64,000 bases of DNA from Pomphorhynchus laevis (taxonomy: Eukaryota; Acanthocephala; Palaeacanthocephala; Echinorhynchida; Pomphorhynchidae): assembly GCA_012934845.2 (NCBI GenBank), contig WNNJ02001360.1, positions 1 to 64,000 on the forward strand. The letters are read 5' to 3'. The position numbers were made by a program, and so were the translations under genes. This document shows positions 22,951 to 34,100 of the stretch, in pieces. Position 1 is the first letter of the stretch. Each line of letters starts with the position of its first letter. The notes beneath the pieces are model-generated. The model did no database searches, was not told the DNA's origin, and worked only from the letters and a program-made list of their open reading frames with translations.

Positions 22951-24240
22951 TTAATTATTTAAAAGAATTGCCGTGATATAATTTTTGTTTGGATTATATA
23001 TTTATTTTTTAATTTGTTCTTTTCTAAATTTATTTTATTTGATATTTATATTCAAATATAATGAAATAATTCTTAGTCTTTATATACATAAACTAGATTT
23101 ACTAATTGATATAATATTGATTTGTAATTTATCCATAAATGTAAGATTTGATGACATAAATAGATATTGCAATTGAGATCGAAAATTGACGAACAAACAC
23201 AAAGCATCAAGTACAACCATAAATTGCATTTGAAATCTAAATTATGTATTAATGTAATAGTTAATTAGTTTGCATTTAAAATATTACAATATACAGAATT
23301 GACACTATTAGGCAAATTTAATTCAAAAAATTAGAATTAAGACATTATTTAGACTTATTGTAATTGATGCATACACGCTACTTAGACTCAAAATGCAAAC
23401 TGTATTGAGAGGTATTGAATAGGCTATTGAGTATGTAGTGGAACCAAATACATATATTTGAATGTATTGCACTATTTTCAATGTGCAAAAGTTTTAAACT
23501 CACTTAAAATAAAACTATCTTGAAATTATTTAAAATAAAATACACTGAAGAAAATTAAGTTAATTTTTTTTTATCTGTAAGAGGTTATTTACAGAAATTG
23601 TATTTATATTTAAAACTTTAATGTAGTAATATAATTTAACAAGGTTGAGCAAAATGTCGATTGAACACAAATTATTTACACCTAATCTATGAAATTTTAT
23701 TTGTAAAGCAAGAAAAAAATTTTTTTATAAATTAAAAATATGCAACGACATTGATTGCAAATACGAGTAAGCTTTTTGGTCACACGTGTACCTTTGCTTT
23801 AGCACGTAACAGAATACGTTGAAATAAAATTATCTACTATATGGAACAAACATAGTTATATTACTTTTAATATAATTAACTATCAATAATATAGCGATAA
23901 TACAAGCAAGCAATGTAAAAATAATTTGTTCAGACTGAAAAACGTTGTTTGCGTATAATGTGAACTTTACCACCTTAACTGTATTAATATTGTTGCAGAC
24001 CTTGGCTCATAGTCATCGATTTTTATCACTTGTACATCGTTATATATATACTCTTACACATATTTGTGTACACCAAGACGCACACTAAAAATATTAGAAA
24101 TAAAAAAGCAAAGAATCTTGGATGAAAATCAAGATCGCAGATTTTATCTGTTTTATTTAAAAATTCCAAGGGGCCGAATTGTGCACATCGTGTGAAAATT
24201 GGTGTTAATAATACAACAACATTTTTTACGCACACTGGTG
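22951..24240 (+). other. AT-rich region, nothing recognised
   Basis: It should hold the end of the CYB5R4-like gene if the gene is intact, but no frame with the expected ending was found. The 63-codon frame at 22985 is low-complexity and unsupported. Confidence 0.35.
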
Positions 24241-24269
24241 GGAATTTCTTGTAGTTATCACAGGACCAG

Positions 24270-24440
24270 CCAGTGTATATTCCCAGTGTAATATTCATAT
24301 CACACTGATGAGTCATTGTTAGTTTACGCAGCCGTTTGCCGTCCTCTCTGCATCCAGCAGTGGAGGTATCCGGTATTGATGAGTCTAAACAATGACGAAA
24401 GGGAACATCATTAGACTGTGTTTGCTTACTGTTTTCTTTC
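24270..24440 (+). ncRNA. Decayed hammerhead copy
   Basis: It aligns with the 19.1-kb copy through CTCTGCATCCAGCAGTGG. The core reads TTGATGA (first C changed to T), GTC..GAC stem and GAAA at about 24376-24405. Loss of C3 should inactivate it. A 169-codon minus-strand frame covering it is judged chance. Confidence 0.5.
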
Positions 24441-25054
24441 AGCTCACCATCACTGACGTCAATACAACATGAGTCATGATTGTTTGTATTATTTATTCTT
24501 GAAAAAGAGTACGAACCAGCTAGAATATATAACATTGAACATATAATATTAAATATTGATGTATTAAAAATATAATATTAAATATTAATATAAATAAAAT
24601 ATTGATAACTAATCAATTTATTGATACGCGCTTTTTGTAAAGCGTTTAGGTTTGTTTAATAAATATTATATCATTGAATTTATTTTAATTTTTTTAAGAT
24701 TATTGGTTCTATTTTTAATAATCTCATTATAGTATTCTTTGCATTATAACCGAGACTTAAATGAGTCCATTTGAGGCTGTTTGAATTTCACGTGTAATGT
24801 GGATATTGTGGATTTCGTTTTCATATGATCGACTATCTTAAGGCGATCCGTGCTCTATTTCCGCGACCACTTGATTAGCTTTGCACGTGCACTATTTCCG
24901 CTACTCGTAACAAACATGTTTTATCATGTTTGTTAAAAAATAAAATGTTTTACCATGTATAAAATCTCCAAACTATAAAAATAAAATGATACAATGGCGC
25001 TGAATTTGAAGTTTCAGTTTAAGATACATATAACTCACAGTAGAAATATATTAT

Positions 25055-25200
25055 ATCGCAATCATTTCTAGCCAGACGCGGAAGAACGACGATAACAGTA
25101 GCAAGTACTGTTTCGTCATAACAATAACTCATCAGTGCCAGATCCCTCCCACTGCTGGATACAGAGGAGGACTGGCAGACGGCACACGAGTAATGTGTAT
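25055..25200 (-). ncRNA. Candidate hammerhead ribozyme, third copy
   Basis: The minus strand reads ATCCAGCAGTGGGAGGGATC, then CTGATGA, GTTAT-TGTT-ATGAC (stem II with one T.G wobble), GAAA, and ACAGTA-CTTGC-TACTGT as stem III. Compared with 19.1 kb, stem II and stem III each changed yet still pair. The 3' flank has an extra 8 or so bases, so cleavage geometry is uncertain. It is inverted relative to the 24.3-kb copy; the end segment GCAATCATTTCTAGCCA recurs at 25379. Confidence 0.6.
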
Positions 25201-25499
25201 GAAGTACCAGAAAGATTTCTGGTAACTTCACATTGAGTGCTAAATCAGCACTACTGCTTCACCAAATAGGATCATTAGCAAAAGCATTGGCAAATGCCAG
25301 CGCAGTTTCTTTTTTATCGGCTAATATCTTTTTTAATTTTCAAGGGGTGTGAGACCATTTCGCGTGAATTATGTACGCAATCATTTCTAGCCATACGCGA
25401 AAGAACGACGATAACAGTAATTTCCTTCATATTTGCACTAAGTGCATGTGCGATTCAAATATGTTGTCCTATAAATTTACTTTTTATTATTTTTAATGT

Positions 25500-26150
25500 C
25501 TACCGTTAATTACAGATAAATATCATCCCTGCTCGTTTTTCGCGTCATTTCTCGGCAAACGTTAAGTTTACTAAACAACAGTTGACGAGATGATAGGTGA
25601 AATTTTTTATCTTTACCTAATTAATGATCAAGTAAAGCTTTACAATTAGAAATTAATTTATGACGCGTAATCTTCATATTTGTGCTCGTGTTGTTTTATA
25701 TTTATCAATATATTTGATTTCGTTTTAGTCATATTTGTTTTCTTTACACTATTATTTATTTTAGCTTGCTTGACGAGGCCAGCATAGATATGAGTGACTA
25801 TCACAAATTTGGATAAAAGATTTAAAAATATATTTTATTTCAAGTTTTTACTCGATTTAAAAGATATCTATTAGGATTTCTACTTTTCTTGTATTGATAA
25901 TGGAATTACGATATGAATCTTTCTATATTTAACTGAAGTGCAAATGTGATTGCGAAATAAACGCGATGTCGATACTTTTGTTTAATGTGCAAACAATTTG
26001 TGGATCCCTCGATTACGGATACAAATTGAAGTTTTAAGTTGTAAAAAATAGTTAAATAATTACGCATTACCTAATTTAAATATAATGCTTTTAAATTAGC
26101 AATAAAACCTTACTTAGTGAAATCGAAATTAAAACTTGTATAATTAGGTC
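25500..26150 (+). other. AT-rich region, nothing recognised
   Basis: No frame, repeat or structured element that I can support. Confidence 0.4.
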
Positions 26151-26255
26151 AAATCAGCTAATTAAAATTTAAAATGAAAATAAATTTTTATGAATTGACT
26201 TATAAATAACAGACGATGTATCATAACAAGGATTAAAGGTCATCAGATTGAATAT
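26150..26255 (-). repeat. Solo PLE-A 3' end fragment
   Basis: Minus-strand match to the UTR core (GAATTGACTTATAAATAAC, GATTAAAGGTCATCAG) beginning at the terminal TCAGCTAATT. No coding part. Confidence 0.65.
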
Positions 26256-26591
26256 TAAATATGTGGGTAAAATTGAAATAATAAGTCTTGAATATGTTGA
26301 GGAGTCGAAATTATTAAAAATTAAGAACATTCATAATTAGTCATTAAAAATGTTACAATATGACGTAATATTCGCCCAATAAAATTGGACTTGTTTATTA
26401 ACTTTATAAAATGTTATTTCAACCAAATTTGAATAGCCTCAGCAAAATATAAAAATTAAACATGTCTTCAAAATCTCGACTTCCAACGATAACGTTGTAA
26501 AAATTAATTGTATTAATTTTATATCTAAAGTCTCGGGAAAAACGTTTGTATATATATGATGATTTATTCATCATATATATGATTATTTTGT

Positions 26592-26765
26592 AATGGACCG
26601 GCATAGTAGTAAACGTATGGATGAATACGATCTAATTTATTGTAAGAGCTTTCGGCTAATGCCCTTTTCAATTACAGATCTGTAATTGAAAAGGGCATTA
26701 GCCGAAAGCTCTTACAATAAATTAGGTCGTATTCATCCATACTTTTACTACTATGCCGGTTACCA
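26592..26765. repeat. Near-perfect 87-bp-arm palindrome
   Basis: The arms meet with no spacer at the centre CAGATCTG (26679). The complementarity covers TGTAAGAGCTTTCGGCTAAT and CGTATGGATGAATACG with only one or two mismatches. It abuts the PLE-C fragment and is probably a head-to-head pair of its ends. Such a palindrome is unstable, suggesting recent origin. Confidence 0.8.
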
Positions 26766-26844
26766 AATAATAAAATATAGTAATAATCTTCCACTGGACC
26801 CCGACAACAATCGGTTCAATTCAAATATAATTTATATATATATA

Positions 26845-28150
26845 TATCTCCCAATGTCTGGACCGTTGTTTACTCAGCACATCCGTGCACTACTATTATA
26901 CATGCCGTATCCATTAAGGATCCAACGAGTGCAGCGACAATTCAGCAACAACCTCTGCCTAGTATTTAAGGATGGTCCGCACAGCAATTTGATCTAGTAA
27001 AAAGCGTAAGCCTCATACAATTAAGCATATTGTCAGAAACGCCTTTATTTACAATGTCACACAGGCAACCGAAACGGCCAGTGGGTACTTAATTCCACTG
27101 TTGAGTGTTGCCGGTACAACATCATTTCGCATTTCAATGCTGAAGTGATCGTCTAGAAAAGAAATGGTGACAGAAAGTCGTGAAAACATCAAATTATATA
27201 TAAGAAAGATACGAAAAATAGTTTTATTTTTGGATTTTCGCTAATACGATTAGTCTCATCAGGAAAATACTGGTCTTTGACAACTTGATGACCTACTGCT
27301 AATAGAATAATCACGGAAGAATTTAATTGATATGTTGTTCAAATAAAGCCTTGAAAATTTGTTATGATAATTTGCTATAAAAATATTTTCTAGCACGATA
27401 AGACATATGAGGTATTGTGAAATATCTAATATGTTATTAGAAAGGCAGTATCCTCTGAAAGCTATTAAACAAGCGTTTTTAATGTCAAAAACATTGAGGG
27501 TGAAGAACAAAGTAGAGGAAAACCAAAATAACGACATTCACATTGATTTCTTTACTACTTACATTTCGGAAAAGTATAATAATAGATTGATCGATTCGCT
27601 GAAGACTAATGGTCAAAGAAATATAATTTATCACAAAAAAAACGACCTTCTTTGACCTGACTTTCAAAAACGAGTACAATACATTCAAAAACGAGGTAGT
27701 ATATCAAATCCCTTGTAAAGATTGAAACAAAGTCTACATCGGTTAAACCGAACAAGGACAACTAAAGAGACTTTAATAATACAATGGTAATCTTAAAGAG
27801 GCGGCGTGTGTTCATCAATATTTAATCATTGGTGGAACAGTTCACATACGATTGATTTCGACAATACAACTGTTCTTGAATACGAGCCAGATACACTTCG
27901 TCGTTAAATAAAGGACGCGGTACACATCGAAATTGCATTAACCTCGAAAGACAATAAAATCAATTGGTGCTTAAAATCGGATAAGGGTTTGGTTGAACAA
28001 CATATCAACTAAATTATTCCGATTTTATTCTATATGTGGTATGTCATCAATTGTCAAAGATTAGTGTTTTTCTGAAAAAGCCAATCGCAATGGCGAAAAT
28101 TCAAAAATAAAACTATTTCTCATATTTTTCTTAGAGAAAGAGCCAACGAA

Positions 28151-28226
<76 letters not shown>

Positions 28227-28400
28227 ACTGATGAGTGTTGCCGGGTACTCATTGGTTGTCTAGAAGTGACATGGTGACTGAAAGTGGTGAATCGAAGTCC
28301 AGTCTATCAAGCAACACCATTTAGTATAAATGCCGTATTTCGTAAGAAATCCTGAACCGTTGTTTACTCAGCACATCCGTGCAATACTATTATATATATG
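26845..28400 (+). mobile_element. PLE-C: decayed RT/GIY-YIG Penelope-like fragment with repeated flanks
   Basis: 27407-27655 is an open frame with ERQYPLKAIKQAF and RLIDSLKTNGQRNIIY, typical of the RT C-terminal region of endonuclease-bearing PLEs. It is followed at 27694-27745 by VVYQIPCK and KVYIG, the signature of a GIY-YIG nuclease, and by LEYEPDTLRR and VHIEIALTSKDNKINW near 27875-27970. Several breaks interrupt it. Flanks 26850-27180 and 28205-28400 share TTGTTTACTCAGCACATCCG, GAGTGTTGCCGG and GTCTAGAA boxes in permuted order, consistent with terminal repeats. A TA microsatellite fills 28150-28225. Confidence 0.75.
27232..27275 (-). ncRNA. Candidate hammerhead core in PLE-C
   Basis: The minus strand reads CTGATGA (27262-27256), GACTAAT-CGT-ATTAGC (CTAAT/ATTAG plus closing G-C with one bulged A) and GAAA (27239-27236), then ATCC. 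The invariant core bases are all present. Stems I and III are not evident, so it may be a minimal or dimeric type as reported for some PLEs. Confidence 0.5.
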
Positions 28401-28611
28401 TTAATTTATAGGAAAAAGGAAAATCAAAGACCAAAAAATTATTCATCATCAACAGGAAAAAATTGTTAAAGTTACGTAAATTTGAATAATATAAAATATC
28501 ATTTTGTTAAATTATTTTGTTCCTATAAATTAACATTTGCTAAATTTGAGGAAATTGATGACTTAAATATCTTCTATATACATGGCTCAGGATTGATGAA
28601 ATCAATTCTTT

Positions 28612-28850
28612 CCATATATGTATTTACTTAATTACTAACCGAGCCAAATAAAACAGCAAAATGACAAAAATATTTCTTCTAAAACTTAAAGTTTTCGACG
28701 TGAGCCTTCTTCAGTAATTTACTAATCTAAAGACTAGTAAATTACTAAAGAAGGTTTACGCCGAAAGCTTTCAGTTTTAAGTTTTAAAAGAAATATTTTG
28801 TCATTTTGTTGTTTAATTTACTCGGTTAGTAATTAACAATATATATGAAC
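28612..28850. repeat. Inverted repeat with CTGAAGAAG-GGC-GAAA boxes
   Basis: Arms 28612-28730 and 28740-28850 are complementary. The left box (minus) is CTGAAGAAGGC, TCAC, GTCGAAAA; the right (plus) is CTAAAGAAGGT, TTAC, GCCGAAAG. Stem bases GGC/GTC in one arm and GGT/GCC in the other both pair, a small covariation. Confidence 0.7.
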
Positions 28851-29179
28851 ATCAAAAATATATCTGATAATATATATTGTTAATTTAAAGCATTCGATTT
28901 AATACTATGGAAAATAAACAAAAAACATTTTTTAAGTAAAATTTTAAGGTCAACACAAACAACTAAATTTTTACTAAACCAAAATGAAACAAGAAAATAA
29001 ATCCAAATACACTGATCATAGCTGTGAAAAATGACAAATAAATTTTATCATAGTTCAATCCATTAGAGATCGCATAATACAGATATATCATGCCAGGTTA
29101 CAATAATGGAATTATTATATTAATAAAAAAAATTTCATTCGCAATCCAATAGATGTCTATAAATTAGGTAAAATTGTCG

Positions 29180-31164
29180 TCATAGAAGTTTTGCTTCTAA
29201 AACAATTCGTTTCAACATTGGATAAAGAAATACGCTATCAAAAATGCATTTAATCCATAAAAACAGACACGCGTGTTGAGCAGATCTAAATAATGGGCTA
29301 TCAGTAAACGGTATCATAACAAAAAATGCGATTATAGGCACCACACTAGCCAAAATAGGATATGCTGCATGGTAAAAGAACAAACATGTATTGTGCTGAA
29401 AGTGATCATCATTACGAATACTTGAAGTTAGTGGAACTTCACAGTTTCGTTCTCGGTCAATAAATCCGCTATTCCGTTGAAACTTTACTGTGTTGATGAT
29501 TTCATTTGACGACGACAGTGATATTTTCGACGGAATGTTAATCGTTGATCGATCAGGAACGTTAACGGATGAAAACCGTGTTAACTCAATAACTAAATAA
29601 GTGGAAACGCAAACCGGAATAACTGTGAAACCTACTATAACACAGCTAATGTTCATGAACGAAACTGCTATTCCTGATAGACAAAAGTAAATAAACGGAC
29701 TTAGCATGCATTCAACGGTAATAATAAAATATAATAATGTAATCCGTACATTAGTCAAACGATTATAGTTACGACTCTGTTGATTATGATGTTGTTTCTG
29801 GCTAGCACATCTGTGACATGATTTTAAGGATAATCTTATACTCAGGAAAGAAATGGCAAACAACAGAAGTGCTTGCAGGTGTCTCATTAATTTAGGTAAG
29901 CATATGAACATGGAAATGCTGATCACTGCTACAACCAGTATTAAACCGGTTTCGTACATTAAATCCATCAGCGGATAGATTAAACTAAAACTGCTATATG
30001 TTCCATTATATTGCAATTTACTGTAGTCATTGCTATTACGTTTTTCAGGTAAAACCATGACCTCATTTATTTTACGTATTGTTTTTTTAAACCGATGCAT
30101 GTTTTGTATCGACAATAGAGTTATGCGCATGTCTTTGAAGCTACAGTATATTCGATAGTGCTTAACAAATGAACATGGTATTTCTTGAATTTCCGAATTC
30201 GCAACGATAGCCTCTGTAGATCTAGTAAAATTAGCAGACTCGTAACTACTATTTGATTTTATTTTAAGTTCCAAATTATCTTTATTGTTTCCTATATTGA
30301 TGTCCGGTGGCATAGGGAGATCTTTTAGAGAAGATGATTCCGATGGTAAGCAAACAACGTCAGGTTTAAATATGGATCCAATAAGCTCAGTGCGTTTGAT
30401 TTTACCCTTAAAAACACGATACCATGCGATTGCAAACTTATCGTCAATTGCCGGCAATGATTTACACTCATTAAGTATGAAATCAGAAGATTTAATAGTT
30501 GAACAAGAATTTGCATGTAGGTCTGAAGATGTATATATGATTTGAATAGGTGCTCCAGCGCTAAATTTGTCTTCAGTTTCTACCAGATATCGGTACAAGT
30601 CGGATATTGGCAAGGTAAAATTATTGTGACGGTACTTTCTAATCAAAGAACGTAGTTGCTTATTATAAGTCATTATACTTGGAGACATCAAATCAGATTG
30701 CCTTATAATGATCATTGTTTGAGGTTTGCAATCTTGAACAAATCGATTTGTACCAGTAGCGTCGTCTTGCTGGAAGTCTTCCAAGGATCTTGAGGCCAAA
30801 TTGCACTGTCTACTTTTGTATACTGTAGTGAATATGCAAGCAAGGAACAGAACCATAGTGAAGGATAGAGTGAAAACTGTTGAGCATGTAGAATCCGACA
30901 AAACGGTCGCGACTTTTTGCTGAGATTTATTGAAAACTTTACTGTTACAACTAAATTCAGCATTATCACTATGGGTTACTAGTGTAATATTAACAGGTTC
31001 ATGACAATCACGAAGTAAACTTACCGAACTTCGTTCACCAAAACAATATTGTTGGATTTTATTGCAGCGATTTTTGTTTTCCATTTCAGACGAACGGTAT
31101 ACGAACATGCAAATAGGTAAATACACAATTAACGTATGTACTGTCAATATTAGAACCCCAATCA
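29180..31164 (-). CDS. PTR-like exon 3: TM6-TM12 and second ectodomain
   Basis: Acceptor cttttag before 31164 (phase 1); 660 codons to the stop at 29180. It begins IGVLILTVHTLIVYLPICMF (TM6), then a roughly 60-residue loop, TM7 (FTLSFTMVLFLACIF), a 230-residue ectodomain with several NxS/T sites, and five further helices ending CLFLWIKCIFDSVFLYPML. The C-terminal pattern fits Patched-family TM11-12. The upstream in-frame MIISFSFLL lies in the intron. Confidence 0.78.
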
Positions 31165-34100
31165 CTAAAAGAAATGAAAAGCTTATGATCAAAAGATAAA
31201 ATCACAACTAATTTTCCGAAAGCTAATTTTGTTCTGGATTTCTTAAAAATTAACAAAGCTTATTAATACTTTCTAATAATTACTATTATAGTTGCTACCT
31301 GACATATCTTTTTAGTATTAAAATTATTAAAAGTTACAGCTACAGGGTCCCACGAATAAGCCATTAGAACTATTTCTCTAGTGGCTTAAATATATATAAT
31401 AACTACTAAATAGCTTATTTTAAATCATCAACTTATTTTAATATTGAATCATATATTTATATTAGATAATTATTACGCACTCTTGTCAATTACGACCCAA
31501 CTTATTTGCAATGCTTATTTACAAAATAAACATTAACTAAAAATAAACAATGAACAGTAAAAATAAACAGCAGCATTAACTGTGTAAAAATAAACAGCAT
31601 AGCAATATTCATTTATAATATTTTTATAAGTAATTTTGTTATTATAGATACATCGACCAGGTAAACACATTTCTTGTAAAAAAGAGGTTTAGCCACAGCA
31701 GTCGCTAACTCACGGAATAGTATGGTATGAATACCCAGGGCTCGAAGACGTAGAGCGAGGTAGTTTATTTAATTCAAGCAGTGTATCGTTTATATCGAAA
31801 TGAATTGTGTCAATGGTTTCGGGTGTCCGGTAAAGCTGAACTATATTAGCTGATGGTGAGGTGGAAAATCGTCTCGAGGTTTGAAAGCTTGTAGAAAGCA
31901 ATTCGTTATTTCTTTTATATCGAAAAAAAGCTGACCGTTGTTGATGTTCAGACTGGTTGGTAAATTCAGAAGGAGTAGATCTGACAGAGCGAAGAAATCC
32001 AAAAAGAGCATATGGATTAGATGATGCTGTATATGAAAAAACTGGATATTTTCTTGCGTTTCATAAGAGTTACCTTATTATGTATGACTGAAGGCAAAGA
32101 GAGCTGAAGCTCTATTTGCCCTTCTGTACTTGTCTACAGCTTTTACTAATTTATCTGATAAAGTTGCCTTATAAACCAGCTTCGTCTGTTGGACAAAATC
32201 TTTAACTGTTGATGTCCATTAAGCAGTTCGAGTATTTCATCCGCGACAAGCACCTAAGGCCTTCGAGACAACTTTTCACAGTTGCTTTGACAATCCAGGA
32301 TCTGAATATCTCCCATTCCTGTTCAATGTGCTTCAGCTCTTCTGGCAACAGATAAAAGTCCTCCTGGATGTAGCCAGAAAAACGTTCTTGGACATAAACA
32401 TCTGTTAGACGCTTCCAGCAAGCCCTCACACGACGTTCGAGTTTACCCTGCTTGCCTAGCATCCGATTCTGCCATTAAAGTTTACTAACTACAAGGTAGT
32501 GATCGGTTGACAGCTCAGCCTCTCTCTCCACATGAGTGTCAAGAACATAACGTCGCAGATCAGATGAAACGATTACAAAATCGATCATTGATCTTCAACT
32601 GAAAGAATCCTGATACCATGTACATCGATGAATCTCCTTATGTTCAAACATCGTGTTGGCTATGCACAAAATGTTACGAGAACAAAAGTGCAATAATTTA
32701 ACACCACTCACATTCAGATAGGAGAGTTCGTTTCTCTCAAACACTCGCTTCAAAGTGTTACTGTCGCTACCAACATGAGCCCGAAGATCTTTCACAAAGA
32801 CTGTGCATTCCGAGATAATGTTGGGAGCATACGCAAACACAACATTTATCCTCTCTCCCTCTTTGACTAAAAGTCTCAGAGACGCCAGCGTTTCGTTCAC
32901 TGGATTAAACCTCTCTACCACGAACGAGGACCAGAAACTTGTGAGTATCCTTACACCCCCTGCTGTTGCTTTCCGTTGGTAATTCCCGAATGGTTCAAGG
33001 TTCAACCTTGATCTAAAAGTTTAGTTCCAGTTCCAGAATAGTGAAGAGAAATTACTCCAACTATTTTAAGACCGAAGCGAACCATCTCTTTAAATAATTA
33101 TGGTTCCTTCCCCGTCAGCGAGATGATATTCCACGTTCCTGCATGAAGGCTAGCCCGCTTCGGATGCTGATGCCTATTTCGCTATCTCCGTACAACTGCC
33201 TGGTCACACGGCACCCGACAATGAAAACTCATCCGGTTAGTGGTGGGTTGACCATTGTTCTTTGCGCTTAACTTATAGTTTGTAAATTTGTTGTTTATAA
33301 TTTTCATTGTCTTGATTTATTTGTTCGGCTATCTCCCGTTTCCGAAATCATGTGATGATCCAACATCGCTACTGTATGCAAACCAGGTCTCTGAGACTCT
33401 CTTCCGCCTTTTCGTTCATTATTCAATCTGTAGTTGGAGTCATCGGAGTGATTTTGTTTGTTCGGCTATATCCCGTTCCCTATATCCTTTGATGATTCAA
33501 TATCGCTACTGTAAGGAAACATGCCTCTGTGACTCTCTTTCGCCTTTTCGTTTATTGTCCAATCTGCCGTTTGAGTCATCGTAGGGATCTTAAGGTTAAA
33601 ATCATAAAGGTTAAAATGATGGAAAATGAAAGAATGTATCCTGAAGGACAGATTTAAAAAATCACTTGTCCAGAAACTGAATATTTAGGTGATGGATCCT
33701 GAAGTATGGTGGAATGAAACAGCCACAATCGTAATTAAATAATCGAAGACAATTTTTGGGCTGTCATCAGGGCAACCACCACCAAATAAGGAGGCTTGAT
33801 GGTGGAATCAGACCGTTAAAGATGCCGTCAGTCGAAAAAAGACAGCAAAAATAAACAGAATTTCGATCCAACGGTTGAGAATAAAGAGGCGTACAAGCAG
33901 GCCAAGAAATATGCGACACGCAAGTGTGCCATGGCAAAGATGAAAGCTGATCAGGACATAAAATGATGAACTTTCATATTCAAGTTAGGCAGAATCAGAG
34001 ATAAAAATTTGAAGGATATTGCACTAACTAGAATCATCAAGGACAGTTTAGGCAGAATCCTTGATAGAAACGACGGTATCCTAATGAGATGGAAAAAGTA

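Noticed and set aside
23998-24120. Phase-compatible acceptor and frame beginning PWLIVIDFYHLY as the last CYB5R4-like exon
   Set aside because: The peptide is a hydrophobic, Tyr/Ile-rich run with no resemblance to the conserved C-terminal LLxxxG..IHxF segment.
24026-24535. 169-codon minus-strand open frame
   Set aside because: It overlaps a decayed hammerhead repeat and shows no domain or codon pattern of a protein.
24698-24735. Short frame RLLVLFLIISL after a good acceptor as terminal exon
   Set aside because: It starts like the expected RLL but then diverges completely and is low-complexity; the match is too short.
28205-28240. CTGATGAGTGTTGCCGG as another hammerhead core
   Set aside because: No GAAA follows a complementary strand; only the CTGATGA word is present.
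33288-33584. 98-codon plus-strand frame
   Set aside because: The frame is produced by two copies of a non-coding tandem unit.
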